Positions 36,803 through 47,446 of a DNA stretch of 64,000 nt are shown in pieces. The DNA comes from JADKAV01 sp037045455 (GTDB lineage Bacteria > Actinomycetota > Actinomycetes > S36-B12 > UBA10799): contig JBAOIN010000016.1 in the NCBI GenBank assembly GCA_037045455.1, positions 1-64,000 on the forward strand, written 5' to 3'. Numbering within the stretch: position 1 is the first letter of the stretch; each line of letters starts with the position of its first letter. A model generated the notes under the pieces. That model was not told the DNA's origin, did not search any database, and saw only the letters and a list, made by a program, of their open reading frames with translations. The translations under genes and the position numbers were made by a program.

Positions 36803-38005
36803 TCAGGGAAGCTCCCACCCCACAGCCAACGCACGCTCGGCGGCTTGCCGTCCGACGTCGAACTGGCGACGGAAGTACTCCGCGTCGAAGTAGGCGTAAC
36901 TGAGCAGTTCCATCTCACCGGGCCCGTCGCCCAGTCCCCGCAGTACGCGCTGCAAAGCCGCGGCCTGCGGATCGAACCGGTTGTTGCCCAGGACCTCGGT
37001 GGCCAATTCGGCCAGTACGCCCGGTTCCGGGGAGACCTCCAGCAGCGAGACGGGGTGCAGGTCCCGGCCGCCCGAGGTGCACAGATCGGCGCCCTGCCCC
37101 AGCCACCGGTTGCGGGTGCGGATCTCGGCAAGGTCCTCGATCACGCGGTCGGCCATGACCGCCTGCAAAGTGAGCGCCGCGGCGTCGAGGACGTCCGGCT
37201 GTTCTCCCACACCGCTCGGGTACACCTGCGGGTAGGCCGTCGCATGGGCCGACACCACGACCAGGTGATCCGCCCCAAGGGCAACGGCCGGGCGCAGCGG
37301 TGCGTTCAGCCGGATGCCACCGTCCAAGTACCAGCCCTCGAACGGTCCACTCACCTTGATCGGCGGGAAAGCAACCGGAATGGCGCTGCTGGCCAGCACC
37401 TGATCAGCCTGCACCGGACCTGGGGCGAGCCGCAGTGCCCGGGATGGATCGGCGACCTGCGAGGCGTCGAGCGTGGTGTCGAGGAACAGCACGCTGTGGG
37501 CGTGGGCAATGTGCCAGTGCGCGACTGTATCGTCCGGGCCGCTGGGAACCGTATCGGTCGGGGGCACCCGGGTCGCGGCCACGCCCACGGCATCGAGCAC
37601 ACCGGAGGCCACATTGGCGGCGATCTGCCCAGTGTCGAGAACCTCCGTGGCAGTGCGCTGCAGTGGCGCGGTGTCGAACAGGGACACGATCCCGTGCCCG
37701 ATGCCGAAGAGAGCCCCGGGCAAGAAACGCAGGCCATCCCCGATCAGGGACAGCAACGGCGGCCGAATGACGTTGCCGGCCCCCATCGCACCCCAGACCC
37801 GCAGGAGTTCGGAAGAGGCCTGCTCGGTCGGCAAGTGCGCGAACGACCCGTACAGCGCGGCATTGATGGCGCCGGCGGACGTTCCCAGCAGGATCGTCGG
37901 AGTAAGACCCTGGGTCTCCAGCGCCGGCAACAGGGTGGCCAACGCACCTGCCTGGAACGCGCCGCGGGCGGCCGCTCCGGTGAGAACCACGGCAACGGTC
38001 GACAT
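36803..38005 (-). CDS. Patatin-like phospholipase
   Basis: 400 residues from the ATG at 38005. The oxyanion motif GAAARGAFQAG, nucleophile GTSAG and catalytic Asp in YLDGGIRLNAPL make the Ser-Asp dyad of patatins. No signal peptide; a hydrophobic stretch near residue 100 may dock on the membrane. It probably hydrolyses lipid acyl esters. It converges on sucD with a 71-base gap. Confidence 0.85.
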   Translation of the reverse strand: MSTVAVVLTGAAARGAFQAGALATLLPALETQGLTPTILLGTSAGAINAALYGSFAHLPTEQASSELLRVWGAMGAGNVIRPPLLSLIGDGLRFLPGALFGIGHGIVSLFDTAPLQRTATEVLDTGQIAANVASGVLDAVGVAATRVPPTDTVPSGPDDTVAHWHIAHAHSVLFLDTTLDASQVADPSRALRLAPGPVQADQVLASSAIPVAFPPIKVSGPFEGWYLDGGIRLNAPLRPAVALGADHLVVVSAHATAYPQVYPSGVGEQPDVLDAAALTLQAVMADRVIEDLAEIRTRNRWLGQGADLCTSGGRDLHPVSLLEVSPEPGVLAELATEVLGNNRFDPQAAALQRVLRGLGDGPGEMELLSYAYFDAEYFRRQFDVGRQAAERALAVGWELP

Positions 38006-38079
38006 ATCACCAGGCTAGGCAAGCCCCTTTCGGCGTGTACCGCCCCCGCCATTGGCGATCGGATGCGAACCTAGACCTC

Positions 38080-39378
38080 GTGAGTCATTCCCGCGGTCCG
38101 GCCAGCCGAACGAGGCCGCGGAACCGCCGGACAACCCCTCGCGAAGCCGATCGGATCAAATCCCCCCGCTCCGGCTGGGCCCAGCCCGCGAAGGCTGTGC
38201 GCACCATGTGGCGTTCGGGCCCGCTGCCGGTCCCGGTGGCAGGGGTTGCCGCAGGGCTGTGGGCTTCGCTGACCGGTCTGGTGATCACGGTCGTGCTCAC
38301 GCTGGTCGTGTGGATCTTCGCCGCCGGTGAGTCGGCATCCGACACCGCGCTGCGGGTGGGCGCCGACGTCTGGCTGGCCGGCCACGGAACCCCGTTCCGC
38401 GTCGGCACAGGTGTCTGGACGCTGATGCCCTGGGCCTGGGTGGTCTTCCCAGGAGTCACGCTGTGGGCGGCAGGTCGCTGGCTGGCGCATCGAGCAGCCG
38501 TGGCGTACGTGAAGTCGGCGGCTGTGGCAGCTGCTGCGCTGGCTACAACGTATGCGGTGGTGGCCCTGTTGGCTGCGCTCTACGGCACGATGTCCAGCGC
38601 CGCTGCGATTCCGATGCGGGCGTTCCTGCATGCCGGCCTGATCGCTTTCCTGGTCTCGTTCACCGCCATCCTGTGGCGGGCGGGTTTGCTTCGGGGGGCG
38701 ATGGAGCGGACCTGGCAACTGGCACGCCCGGCAGTGGCCGCATTCGCCGTCTTGGTGCTCGGCGCCTGCGTCGCGATGATCGTCGCGACCATCGCCGGCT
38801 ACTCGGCCCTCACCGCGACCGTGCAGGAGATCCGGCCAGGCGCTGTCGGCGGCATTGCCCTGTTCGTGGCGTGGCTGGGGTATCTGCCCGCGGCCCTGTT
38901 GTGGTGCCTGTCCTTCGTGCTTGGTGCCGGTATCCAGGTCGGCGGGGTCCCTGTCACCCCGCTGCAGCCGCTCGGCGCCCCGGTCGACATGCTCGGGCTG
39001 AACGTGCTGCCCGTCACCGCGAACCCGGCCTGGCTAATCGGTGCGGTCATCCCGGTCGCCGCTGGCCTCGTGCTCAACCGCATCGCCGGACCGGCGACCA
39101 CTCGCCGTGCCTGGTGGCAGGTGCGCGGCGTCGCGCTCGCGGTGCTGCTCATCGTCGTAGACCTGTGGTGGTTCATCTCGACCGGGCGGCTCGGCGATGG
39201 CCGGCTGGATCTGCTCGGCCCGCCGCCGGTGCTCATCCCCGTGCTGCTGGGCGCGGTGGCGCTGGGCATCGCCGGCGATGTTGCCTTCACCTGGGCCTGG
39301 CGCCGATGGGGACACCGGGCCACGGTGGACCTCACGGAAGGCGAACCCTCGGCCGTTGATGAGGACGTCCCCGCCTAG
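38080..39378 (+). CDS. perM: PerM-like polytopic membrane protein (DUF6350)
   Basis: About 432 residues from the GTG at 38080; no clear ribosome site, so the start is uncertain (MWRSGPLPVPVAG at 38206 is an alternative). At least eight membrane segments (for example ASLTGLVITVVLTLVVWIFA, FAVLVLGACVAMIVATIAGY). DUF6350 proteins next to purN include mycobacterial PerM, which stabilises the divisome protein FtsB. The sucCD…perM–purN–purH order is conserved in M. tuberculosis as I remember it. Stop lies ten bases before purN. Confidence 0.75.
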   Translation: MSHSRGPASRTRPRNRRTTPREADRIKSPRSGWAQPAKAVRTMWRSGPLPVPVAGVAAGLWASLTGLVITVVLTLVVWIFAAGESASDTALRVGADVWLAGHGTPFRVGTGVWTLMPWAWVVFPGVTLWAAGRWLAHRAAVAYVKSAAVAAAALATTYAVVALLAALYGTMSSAAAIPMRAFLHAGLIAFLVSFTAILWRAGLLRGAMERTWQLARPAVAAFAVLVLGACVAMIVATIAGYSALTATVQEIRPGAVGGIALFVAWLGYLPAALLWCLSFVLGAGIQVGGVPVTPLQPLGAPVDMLGLNVLPVTANPAWLIGAVIPVAAGLVLNRIAGPATTRRAWWQVRGVALAVLLIVVDLWWFISTGRLGDGRLDLLGPPPVLIPVLLGAVALGIAGDVAFTWAWRRWGHRATVDLTEGEPSAVDEDVPA

Positions 39379-39388
39379 GATCGTCCGT

Positions 39389-39972
<584 letters not shown>

Positions 39973-39976
<4 letters not shown>

Positions 39977-41513
39977 AACGCGCCCTGATCTCGGTGTACG
40001 ACAAGACCGGCGTGACCGACCTGGCGGCGGTGTTACACGCGGCCGGCGTGGAGATCGTGTCGACCGGCTCCACCGCGGCGACCATCGCAGCCGCCGGAGT
40101 GCCGGTCACCCAGGTCGCGGAGGTGACGGGCTTCCCGGAGATTCTGGACGGCCGGGTCAAGACCCTGCACCCGCGCATCCACGGCGGCATCCTGGCCGAC
40201 CGGCGCAAGGCCGAACACCGGGCCACGCTGGACGAGCACGGCATCACCGGCGTGGACTTGGTGGTTGCCAACCTGTACCCCTTCAGTGACACCGTTGCCA
40301 GCGGCGCCGGGGTTGAGGACTGCATCGAGCAGATCGACATCGGTGGGCCGGCCATGGTGCGCGCCGCCGCCAAGAACCACGCGAACACCGCGGTCGTGGT
40401 CAGTCCAGCGGACTACGCCGACGTCGTCGCCGTGGTTCGCTCGGGTGAGGGGTTCAGCGACGCGCAGCGCCGGGAGCTCGCGGTCAAGGCCTTCCGCCAC
40501 ACTGCCGAGTACGACGTTGCTGTGGCGTCCTGGCTGGGCGCCATCGATGCCAGTCCGACGCACGCTGCCCGCCTGGGTCGCCGCTACCTGGCAGCGCGCC
40601 GAGGTCCTGCGCTACGGCGAGAACCCGCACCAGCAGGCGGCGCTGTACATCAACGAGCACGCCGACGGGCCTGGCCCACGCCGAACAGCTGCACGGCAAG
40701 CAGATGTCCTACAACAACTTCGTCGACGGCGACGCCGCCCACCGCACGGCCTGGGACTTCGAGCGAGCCGGCCGCCGCGATCATCAAGCACGCCAATCCC
40801 TGCGGCATCGCGGTGGGTGCGGACCTGCTCAGCGCATACCGCGCGGCGTTCGACACCGATCCGGTCTCTGCGTATCGGCGGAGTCGTCGCAGTCAACCGG
40901 GAGGTGGACGCCGACGCCGCAGCCGCCATGGCCGAGATCTTCCTCGAGGTGATCATCGCGCCGTCGTTCACGTCCGAGGCGCTGGACGTGCTGCGGCAGA
41001 AGAAGAACCTGCGCCTGCTGCAAGCCGGTCCCGCGCACAGGCGGGTGCGGAGGTGCGTTTCATCTCCGGCGGGATGCTCATGCAGGGCGCGGACCGCATC
41101 GACGCCCCCGGTGACGATCCCGCGCAATGGACGCTGGCCGCGGGCGAGCCCGCCGACGAGACGACGCTGCGCCGATCTCGCGTTCGCCTGGCGCGCCTGC
41201 CGGGCGGTCAAGAGCAACGCGATTCTGCTGGCCAAGGAGCGAGGCTGCGGTGGGCATCGGCATGGGCCAGGTCAACCGGGTGGATTCCGCCCGGCTGGCG
41301 GTGGCACGCGCCGGTGAGGAGCGGGCGCAGGGTGCGGTTGCTGCCTCCGACGCCTTCTTCCCGTTCCCGGACGGACTCGAAGTGCTGCTGGCTGCGGGCG
41401 TCAAGGCGGTGGTACAGCCCGGTGGTTCTGTGCGCGACGAGGAAGTGGTCGCTGCCGCCCGCGCAGCCGGGGTTGCGATGTACTTCACCGGGGTGCGGCA
41501 CTTCTTCCACTGA
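39973..41513 (+). CDS. purH: Bifunctional AICAR transformylase/IMP cyclohydrolase PurH, frame-broken
   Basis: Last two steps of IMP synthesis. The ATG at 39973 begins the cyclohydrolase domain (ALISVYDKTGVTDLAAVLHA; STGSTAATI; GRVKTLHPRIHGG). The transformylase domain is spread over frames: LRYGENPHQ, the catalytic KHANPCG near 40790, RLLQAG and KSNAI near 41210, ending YFTGVRHFFH. Breaks near 40590, 40668, 40764, 40878, 41037, 41174 and 41240 are all extra bases (one is two bases), including GAGcGAG twice. Corrected length is about 511 residues, normal for PurH. An essential-type gene, so assembly error is the likely cause. Confidence 0.93.
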
Positions 41514-41514
41514 C

Positions 41515-41545
41515 GACGGCGCCAAGCCCGTGCCACGGGTGCCGT
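41515..41545 (+). terminator. Hairpin after purH
   Basis: ACGGC … GCCGT encloses CCCGTGCCACGGG, giving a nested GC-rich stem just after the purH stop. No T run. Confidence 0.5.
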
Positions 41546-41680
41546 TGTGAGAGTCCGACGCAGTTGAGAGCGGTAGACGGGCGGCTACGTGCGTCGGTGT
41601 CACTCAGGCGGCGTTCATGGCGGCGCGTCGTGCGATACCTGGGACGTTGCTGGTCGCGGGACGCTGCGAGAATCGAGCAC

Positions 41681-42527
41681 ATGACAGCGGTGATCCTGGA
41701 CGGCAAGGCGACGGCGGCTGCCATCCGCGCGGAACTTGCGCAACGCGTTGCAGTGCTGAAGCAGCGTGGCATCACGCCGGGGCTGGGCACCGTGCTGGTG
41801 GGGGATGACCCTGGCAGCCATGCCTACGTCGGCAGGCAAGCACAAGGACTGCGCGGAGATCGGGGTGAACTCGATTCGCGTGGATCTGCCGGCCACTGCC
41901 ACGCAGGCCGAGGTGGAAGCCGCACTGCACAACCTCAACGAGGACCCGGCCTGCACCGGCTACATCGTGCAACTTCCATTGCCCGCTGGTCTGGATCAAG
42001 GCGCCGCGCTGGCGGCCATCGACCCGGCCAAGGATGCCGACGGCCTGCATCCCATGAGCCTCGGTCGTTTGGTCCTGAACGAATCCGCGCCGCTGCCCTG
42101 CACGCCCCGCGGCATCGTCGAACTACTGCGCCGCTACGACGTGCCGATCGCCCGTCGTCACGTGGTGGTCATCGGCCGTGGCGTCACGGTTGGCCGCCCG
42201 CTCGGGCTTCTGCTCACGCGTAAGTCAGAGAACGCCACGGTGACGCTGTGCCACACCGGGACGCCGGACTTCGGAGTCTTCACCCGGCAAGCTGACATCG
42301 TCGTGGTGGCCGCCGGCGTGCCCGGTCTGCTGACCGCTGACATGGTCAAGCCGGGCGCCGCGGTCCTCGACGTCGGAATCACCCGAACCGATGCCGGCCT
42401 CGTCGGCGACGTTGCGCCTGACGTCCTGGACGTCGCCGGCCACGTCGCGCCGATGCCCGGCGGGGTGGGCCCGATGACCCGCGCGATGCTGCTGGTCAAC
42501 GTGGTGGAGATGGCCGAGCAGGCCTGA
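41681..42527 (+). CDS. folD: Methylenetetrahydrofolate dehydrogenase/cyclohydrolase FolD, one frame break
   Basis: Makes 10-formyl-THF for PurN and PurH. ATG at 41681 (MTAVILDGKATAAAIRAEL). After the break near 41832 (GTCgGCAGGCAAG) come KHKDCAEIGV with the catalytic Lys region, YIVQLPLPAG, DADGLHPMSLGRLV, the NADP site VVIGRGVTVGRPLGLLL and PMPGGVGPMTRAMLL. Corrected length about 281 residues. DUF3017 gene follows, as is common in actinobacteria. Confidence 0.93.
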
Positions 42528-42586
42528 TCGCCGTTAACGGCGCGGTGAGGTGACGTTCACCGAATCTGGGGGCTACCGTTACCCTC

Positions 42587-42913
42587 ATGAGCACCGCGTC
42601 CGGCGACGAGTACCTCGTCGGATCGGCTTCTCCGGCAACCGTCGAGATCGCGACTCTGCCGTCCAAGCCCCGCCGCTGGCCCTTCCTGGTGGTCCTCGCC
42701 GTGGGACTCGTGGGCTTGGGTCTGATCGCTACCGGATTGCTTCAGCAAGGTGTGGTCGCCCTGATCGTGGCGTTTGGCGTGGCCGCGTTGTTGCGCTTGG
42801 TGCTGCCCGGAAGGGGTGCCGGCCTGCTGGCGTCCCGCACCCGGGTCCTCGACGCCTGTGGTTTCGCCGCGCTGGCCGCTGCCATGGCCGCCACCCTGCT
42901 GTTGATCAAGTAA
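42587..42913 (+). CDS. Small membrane protein, DUF3017 family
   Basis: 108 residues from the ATG at 42587. Three membrane segments (FLVVLAVGLVGLGLIATGLL; VVALIVAFGVAALLRLVL; AALAAAMAATLLLIK) after a soluble N-terminus. DUF3017 proteins regularly follow folD in actinobacteria; no function is known to me. Confidence 0.7.
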   Translation: MSTASGDEYLVGSASPATVEIATLPSKPRRWPFLVVLAVGLVGLGLIATGLLQQGVVALIVAFGVAALLRLVLPGRGAGLLASRTRVLDACGFAALAAAMAATLLLIK

Positions 42914-42923
42914 CCGCGCCCGA

Positions 42924-43052
42924 GAGCGCGATCTGCGTCACCGCACATCTCGGGCCAAAGCGCGGCCATGACCCACGATGGGTGGCTTGCATCGGGCATC
43001 CTCAGCCGCTTCTCGGGCCGGACACAGCCTTCGTCAGTGCTTCCCAAAGCCG
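42924..43052. repeat. About 130-bp dispersed repeat, copy 2
   Basis: Second copy of the unit at 29701–29828, in the same orientation relative to the plus strand, between the DUF3017 gene and mdh. Shared blocks: ATGACCCACGATG, GGCTTGCATC, CCTCAGCCGC, TCAGTGCTTCCC. It has its own small palindrome (ACCCACGATGGGT). Confidence 0.75.
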
Positions 43053-43121
43053 CCCCCAAGCACGTCGGACCGGTTCGATACCCTTGACTGCGGGCCGAAT
43101 CACGAACGCGAAAGGTGAGTC

Positions 43122-44076
43122 ATGGCTGGAAAAGTCACGGTTGTCGGAGCAGGTTTCTACGGGTCGACCACGGCCATGCGACTGGCGGAGTACAACGTCT
43201 TCGACGAAGTCGTCCTGACCGACATCGTGGAGGGCAAGGCCGAGGGCCTGGCCCTGGACATGAACCAGTCCCGCCCGGTCGAGGGCTTCGAGACGAAGGT
43301 GATCGGCCAGACCACCGGCCTGGACGGCTCGGGCTACGAGGCGATCACCGGCTCGGACATCGTGGTCATCACCGCCGGCCTGCCCCGCAAGCCCGGCATG
43401 AGCCGCATGGACCTCATCGAGACGAACGCGAAGATCGTGCGCCAGGTCGCCGAGAACGTCGCCCAGCACGCGCCGAACGCCGTGGTGATCGTGGTGCGTA
43501 ACCCGCTGGACGAGATGACCGCGCTGACCCAGTTGGCTACGGGCTTCCCGCACAACCGCGTGATCGGCCAAGCCGGCATGCTCGACACCGCCCGCTTCAG
43601 CCAACTTCGTCGCTGAGAAGCTCGGCAAGCCGATCGCCAGCGTGGCGACACTGACCCTGGGCAGCCACGGCGACACCATGGTGCCGGTGCCATCGCGTTG
43701 CACGGTCGACGGTCAGCCGCTGACGGACTTCCTCAGCGCGGACGAGATCGAGGAGCTCGTGGTCCGTACCCGCAACGGTGGTGCTGAGGTCGTGGCACTG
43801 CTCAAGACCGGGTCAGCGCCTACTACGCGCCGTCCGCCGCGGCCGCCCGCATGGCGAAGGCCGTGATCGAGGACAGCGGTCAGGTGATGCCGGTGTGCGC
43901 TTGGGTCGACGGCGAGTACGGCATCTCCGGGGTGTACCTCGGAGTGCGAGGCCGAGATCGGTCGCGAGGGCGTGCGCCGAATCGTCGAGACCGACCTGAC
44001 CGAGACCGAGCTGGCAGGGCTGAAGGAGGCCGCCGAGGCCGTCCGCGCCAAGCAGGCCGACGTGCAGGGTCTCTAA
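43122..44076 (+). CDS. mdh: Malate dehydrogenase, LDH-like type, frame-broken
   Basis: Oxidises malate to oxaloacetate in the TCA cycle. ATG at 43122. NAD site VTVVGAGFYGSTTAMRLAEY, acidic VVLTDIVEG, and substrate loop GLPRKPGMSRMDLIETN with the Arg pair expected for malate rather than the Gln of lactate dehydrogenases. Catalytic His region SVATLTLGSHGDTMVP is in the second frame. Three breaks: TTCaGCC near 43602, two extra bases near 43817, GTGcGAG near 43948. Corrected length about 316. This is the Chloroflexi/Bacillus-like MDH type, not the cytosolic-type enzyme I recall from Streptomyces. Confidence 0.9.
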
Positions 44077-44079
44077 GTC

Positions 44080-45299
44080 ATGGCGAAGATCAAGGTTGCG
44101 AACCCGGTCGTCGAACTCGACGGCGACGAGATGACCCGCATCATCTGGGACTTCATCAAGGACCAGCTGATCCTGCCGTACCTGGACGTGGACCTGAAGT
44201 ACTACGACCTGGGCATCGAGAGCCGCGACGCCACCGACGACCAGATCACGATCGATTCGGCCGAGGCGATCAAGAAGTACGGGGTCGGCGTCAAGTGCGC
44301 GACGATCACTCCGGACGAGGCCCGCGTCGAGGAGTTCGGGCTCAAGAAGATGTGGCGCTCGCCCAACGGCACGATCCGCAACATCCTGGGCGGCGTCATC
44401 TTCCGCGAGCCGATCATCATCAGCAACATCCCGCGGCTGGTGCCCGGCTGGACCAAGCCGATCGTCGTCGGCCGTCACGCGTTCGGCGACCAGTACCGGG
44501 CCACCGACTTCAAGGTCCCCGGCCCGGGCACGCTGACGCTGACCTACACGCCGGCCGACGGTTCCGAGCCGATGGAGTTCGACGTCTACGACTTCCCGGG
44601 CGGCGGTGTCGCCATGGGGATGTACAACCTCGACGACTCGATCCGCGACTTCGCGCGGGCATCGATGCGCTACGGGTTGAGCCGCAACTACCCGGTGTAC
44701 CTGTCCACGAAGAACACGATCCTGAAGGCCTACGACGGGCAGTTCAAGGACATCTTCGCCGAGGTCTTCGAGACCGAGTTCAAAGACGAGTTCGAGGCCG
44801 CTGGCATCACGTACGAGCACCGGCTGATCGACGACATGGTGGCCGCTGCCATGAAGTGGGAGGGCGGCTACGTCTGGGCCTGCAAGAACTACGACGGTGA
44901 CGTGCAGTCCGACACGGTCGCGCAGGGCTTCGGCTCGCTCGGCCTGATGACCTCGCGTCCTGATGACCCCGGACGGCAAGACCGTCGAGGCCGAGGCCGC
45001 GCACGGCACGGTGACCCGGCACTACCGCCAGCACCAGCAGGGCAACCCGACGTCGACTAACCCGGTCGCCAGTCGATCTTCGCGTGGACCCAAGGCTTGG
45101 CCCACCGCGGCAAGCTGGACGGTACGCCCGGAGGTGACTAACTTCGCGCGAGACGCTGGAGCGGGTCTGCATCGAGACCGTCGAGAGCGGCAAGATGACC
45201 AAGGACCTCGCGCTGCTCGTCGGGCCGGACCAGTCCTTCCTGACCACGCAGGAGTTCCTGGCCGCGATCGACGAGAACCTGCAAGCCGCTATGGCCTGA
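44080..45299 (+). CDS. icd: Isocitrate dehydrogenase (NADP+), dimeric eukaryote-like type, frame-broken
   Basis: Converts isocitrate to 2-oxoglutarate. The ATG at 44080 is three bases after the mdh stop. IKVANPVVELDGDEMTRIIW is the type II N-terminus; RSPNGTIRNILGGVIFREPI binds substrate; RLIDDMVAAAMKWEGGYVWA carries a metal Asp region; EAEAAHGTVTRHYRQHQQG is in a shifted frame. Breaks near 44957 (TCGcGTC), 45071 (two bases), 45130 and 45150 (GCGcGAG) are all extra bases; corrected length about 405. The stop overlaps the next start (TGATG). Confidence 0.93.
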
Positions 45300-46053
45300 T
45301 GCGGCTGGTCAGCGCCAACGTCAACGGCATCCGGGCTGCGGTCGCGCCGCGGCGGGCTGGAATGGCTCGCCGCGCAGAACGCCGACGTGATCTGCCTGCA
45401 GGAGGTGCGGGCGATCCGACGAGCAGTTGGCGGCTGCGCTGGGTGACGCCTTCGACGGCTGGCACGTGGCCCACCGCCCGTCGGGCCAGCGCGCCGGGCA
45501 CGCCGGGGTCGCCATCCTTGCTCGCGAGCCGCTGGAGATCACTGCGGACCTCGGTTGTGCCGACGATGAGGGCCGCTGGCTCGCCGTTCGCATCGGGGAC
45601 CTCGACGTCGCATGCGTTTACGTGCACGCGGGTCAGGCGGACACTCCTATTCAGGACGACAAGCACCGCTTCCTCGATGCCATGGGCAAGTGGATGGAGC
45701 AGCACGACCGGGCGTTGGTGTGTGGGGACCTCAACGTCGCTCACACCGAGGCTGACATCAAGAACTGGAAGGGGAACATCGGCAAGGCCGGGTTCCTGGA
45801 GTCGGAGCGGGCGTATCTGACGCACTGGTACGAGGAACTGGGCTGGGTCGACCTCGGCTGCGACGCGGGATACACGTGGTGGAGTTGGCGCGGGAAGGCG
45901 TTCGACAACGACGCCGGCTGGCGGATCGACTGCGTGCTTGCCTCACCCGAGATTGCGGCCTCGTGCCGCAGTTTCACCGTGGGCCGCGCGCCGAGTTACG
46001 CCGAACGCTGGAGCGACCACGCGCCAGTGGTGGTTGAGCTCGAGCGCGACTAG
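45299..46053 (+). CDS. xthA: Exodeoxyribonuclease III (AP endonuclease), frame-broken
   Basis: Repairs abasic sites. ATG at 45299. N-terminus LVSANVNGIRAA, then in another frame ADVICLQEVRA with the metal Glu; VCGDLNVAHTEADI holds the catalytic Asp-Asn, and the C-terminus has DCVLASPEIAA and RWSDHAPVVVEL with the final Asp-His. Breaks near 45347 and 45418 (ATCcGACGAG). Corrected length about 251. Its end overlaps the convergent VOC gene by four bases. Confidence 0.92.
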
Positions 46054-46463
46054 TCGGCTGGCTGGCCGGCGATGTTGACCATCCACTTCACACCATTGCC
46101 GTCGATGCACATGCCGAACGCATCGCCCCATGGCGCGACCTCCAGCGGCACCAGCGTCTGGCCGGATGTCGAGAGCTTCTCCCAATAGCCACGTAGGGTG
46201 TCATCGTCGTCGCCTGACAGCGAGATGGAAATCTGGGCTCCCTCTTCGTACTCCATGCCGGGTGGGGTGTCGGAGGCCATGAGTGCCAGATTCTCGGCCA
46301 CGAGCATGGCGTGCATGATGCCGTCCGCAGGCGCGCTGGAATCCATGCCGGACTCCCCGAATGTGCTCATCGTGAGCTCGCCGCCGAACACCGACTGGTA
46401 GAACTCCATTGCCTGGCGGGCGCTGTCGCGGAATTGAATGTAGGGGTTGAGCAGTACGGGCAT
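46050..46463 (-). CDS. VOC-superfamily protein, PhnB-like
   Basis: 137 residues from the ATG at 46463. LNPYIQFRDSARQAMEFYQSVFGG and WGDAFGMCIDGNGVKWMVNI are the two beta-alpha-beta-beta-beta halves of the PhnB/3-demethylubiquinone-methyltransferase-like branch. Function of such proteins is mostly unknown. Intact. Confidence 0.75.
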   Translation of the reverse strand: MPVLLNPYIQFRDSARQAMEFYQSVFGGELTMSTFGESGMDSSAPADGIMHAMLVAENLALMASDTPPGMEYEEGAQISISLSGDDDDTLRGYWEKLSTSGQTLVPLEVAPWGDAFGMCIDGNGVKWMVNIAGQPAD

Positions 46464-46588
46464 ACCGGCTCCTTGGTAGACGGAGTGCTCAGGGTAACCC
46501 GGTGCAGCGTCATGTGCCCAGGCGATGGATTCGCCCCCCGATCACCGTGGGATGTGTGGCCACCACGAGGCGTCACATCTGGGTCTCT

Positions 46589-46593
46589 GCGTT
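46589..46593. repeat. Target-site duplication GCGTT, left copy
   Basis: GCGTT precedes the left end of IS21 element B and recurs at 48727–48731. Confidence 0.85.
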
Positions 46594-46660
46594 TGTCGGC
46601 GGCGGCTGAAAACGGGGCCAATGTGGCAGTCGGAATTGGGGCCACGTTGTTGTTGTGTGT

Positions 46661-47446
46661 CTAGTTTGCCTGGTCTTGGGTTCTGACGCTGGGGAGGCTG
46701 TCGATGCCTGCGCTGCGGAGTCGGTAGCTGGCTCCTTTGAGGGTGAGGACGTCGGCGTGGTGCACGATCCGGTCGATCATGGCGGCGGCGACGGCCTGGT
46801 CTCCGAACACGGTTCCCCAGCCACTGAACGGCAGGTTGGAAGTGAGGATCAGGGAGGCGTGTTCGTAGCGGGATGACACAAGTTGGAAGAACAGGTTCGC
46901 GGCGTCTTGTTCGAAGGGCAGGTAGCCGACCTCGTCGATGATGATCAGGGCGTAGCGGCGCAGCCGGGCTAGTTCCGCCGACAGCCGGCCTACCCGGTGG
47001 GCGTCGGTCAGGCGGGTGATCCAGTCGGTGGCGGTGGCGAACAGCACCCGGTGGCCGTGGCGGGCCGCGGCCACCCCGAGTGCGGTGGCCAGGTGGGTCT
47101 TTCCGGTGCCGGGTGGGCCGAGCAGCACGACGTTACGGGCCTCGGTGAGGAACCCGCCGGAGGCCAGCGCGGCGATCTGGGCTCGGACGGCGGGTTGGGC
47201 GTCGAAGTCGAACTCTTCCAACGTTTTGACCGCTCCGAATCCGGCGGCGCGGATGCGCAGCTGGGCGCCGGAGGCGTTACGCGCTGAGACTTCGCGGTCC
47301 AGGACCGCGGCCAGGTAGTCCTCGAACGTCCAGCTGGCGTCGCGGGCCTGGTCGGCCAGCCGGGCCGCGGCCTGGGTGATCCGTGGTGCTTTCAGTGCGG
47401 CGGCCAGGTAGCGGATCTGCTTGTCGGTGTCGGTGGGCGGGGTCAT
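46661..47446 (-). CDS. istB: IS21 helper ATPase IstB
   Basis: 261 residues from the ATG at 47446, overlapping the istA stop (TGATG). Walker A GPPGTGKTHLATALG, Walker B ALIIIDEVGYLPFEQDA, sensor region LILTSNLPFSGWGTVFGD, and the C-terminal MIDRIVHHADVLTLKG. Complete and intact. Confidence 0.95.
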   Translation of the reverse strand: MTPPTDTDKQIRYLAAALKAPRITQAAARLADQARDASWTFEDYLAAVLDREVSARNASGAQLRIRAAGFGAVKTLEEFDFDAQPAVRAQIAALASGGFLTEARNVVLLGPPGTGKTHLATALGVAAARHGHRVLFATATDWITRLTDAHRVGRLSAELARLRRYALIIIDEVGYLPFEQDAANLFFQLVSSRYEHASLILTSNLPFSGWGTVFGDQAVAAAMIDRIVHHADVLTLKGASYRLRSAGIDSLPSVRTQDQAN

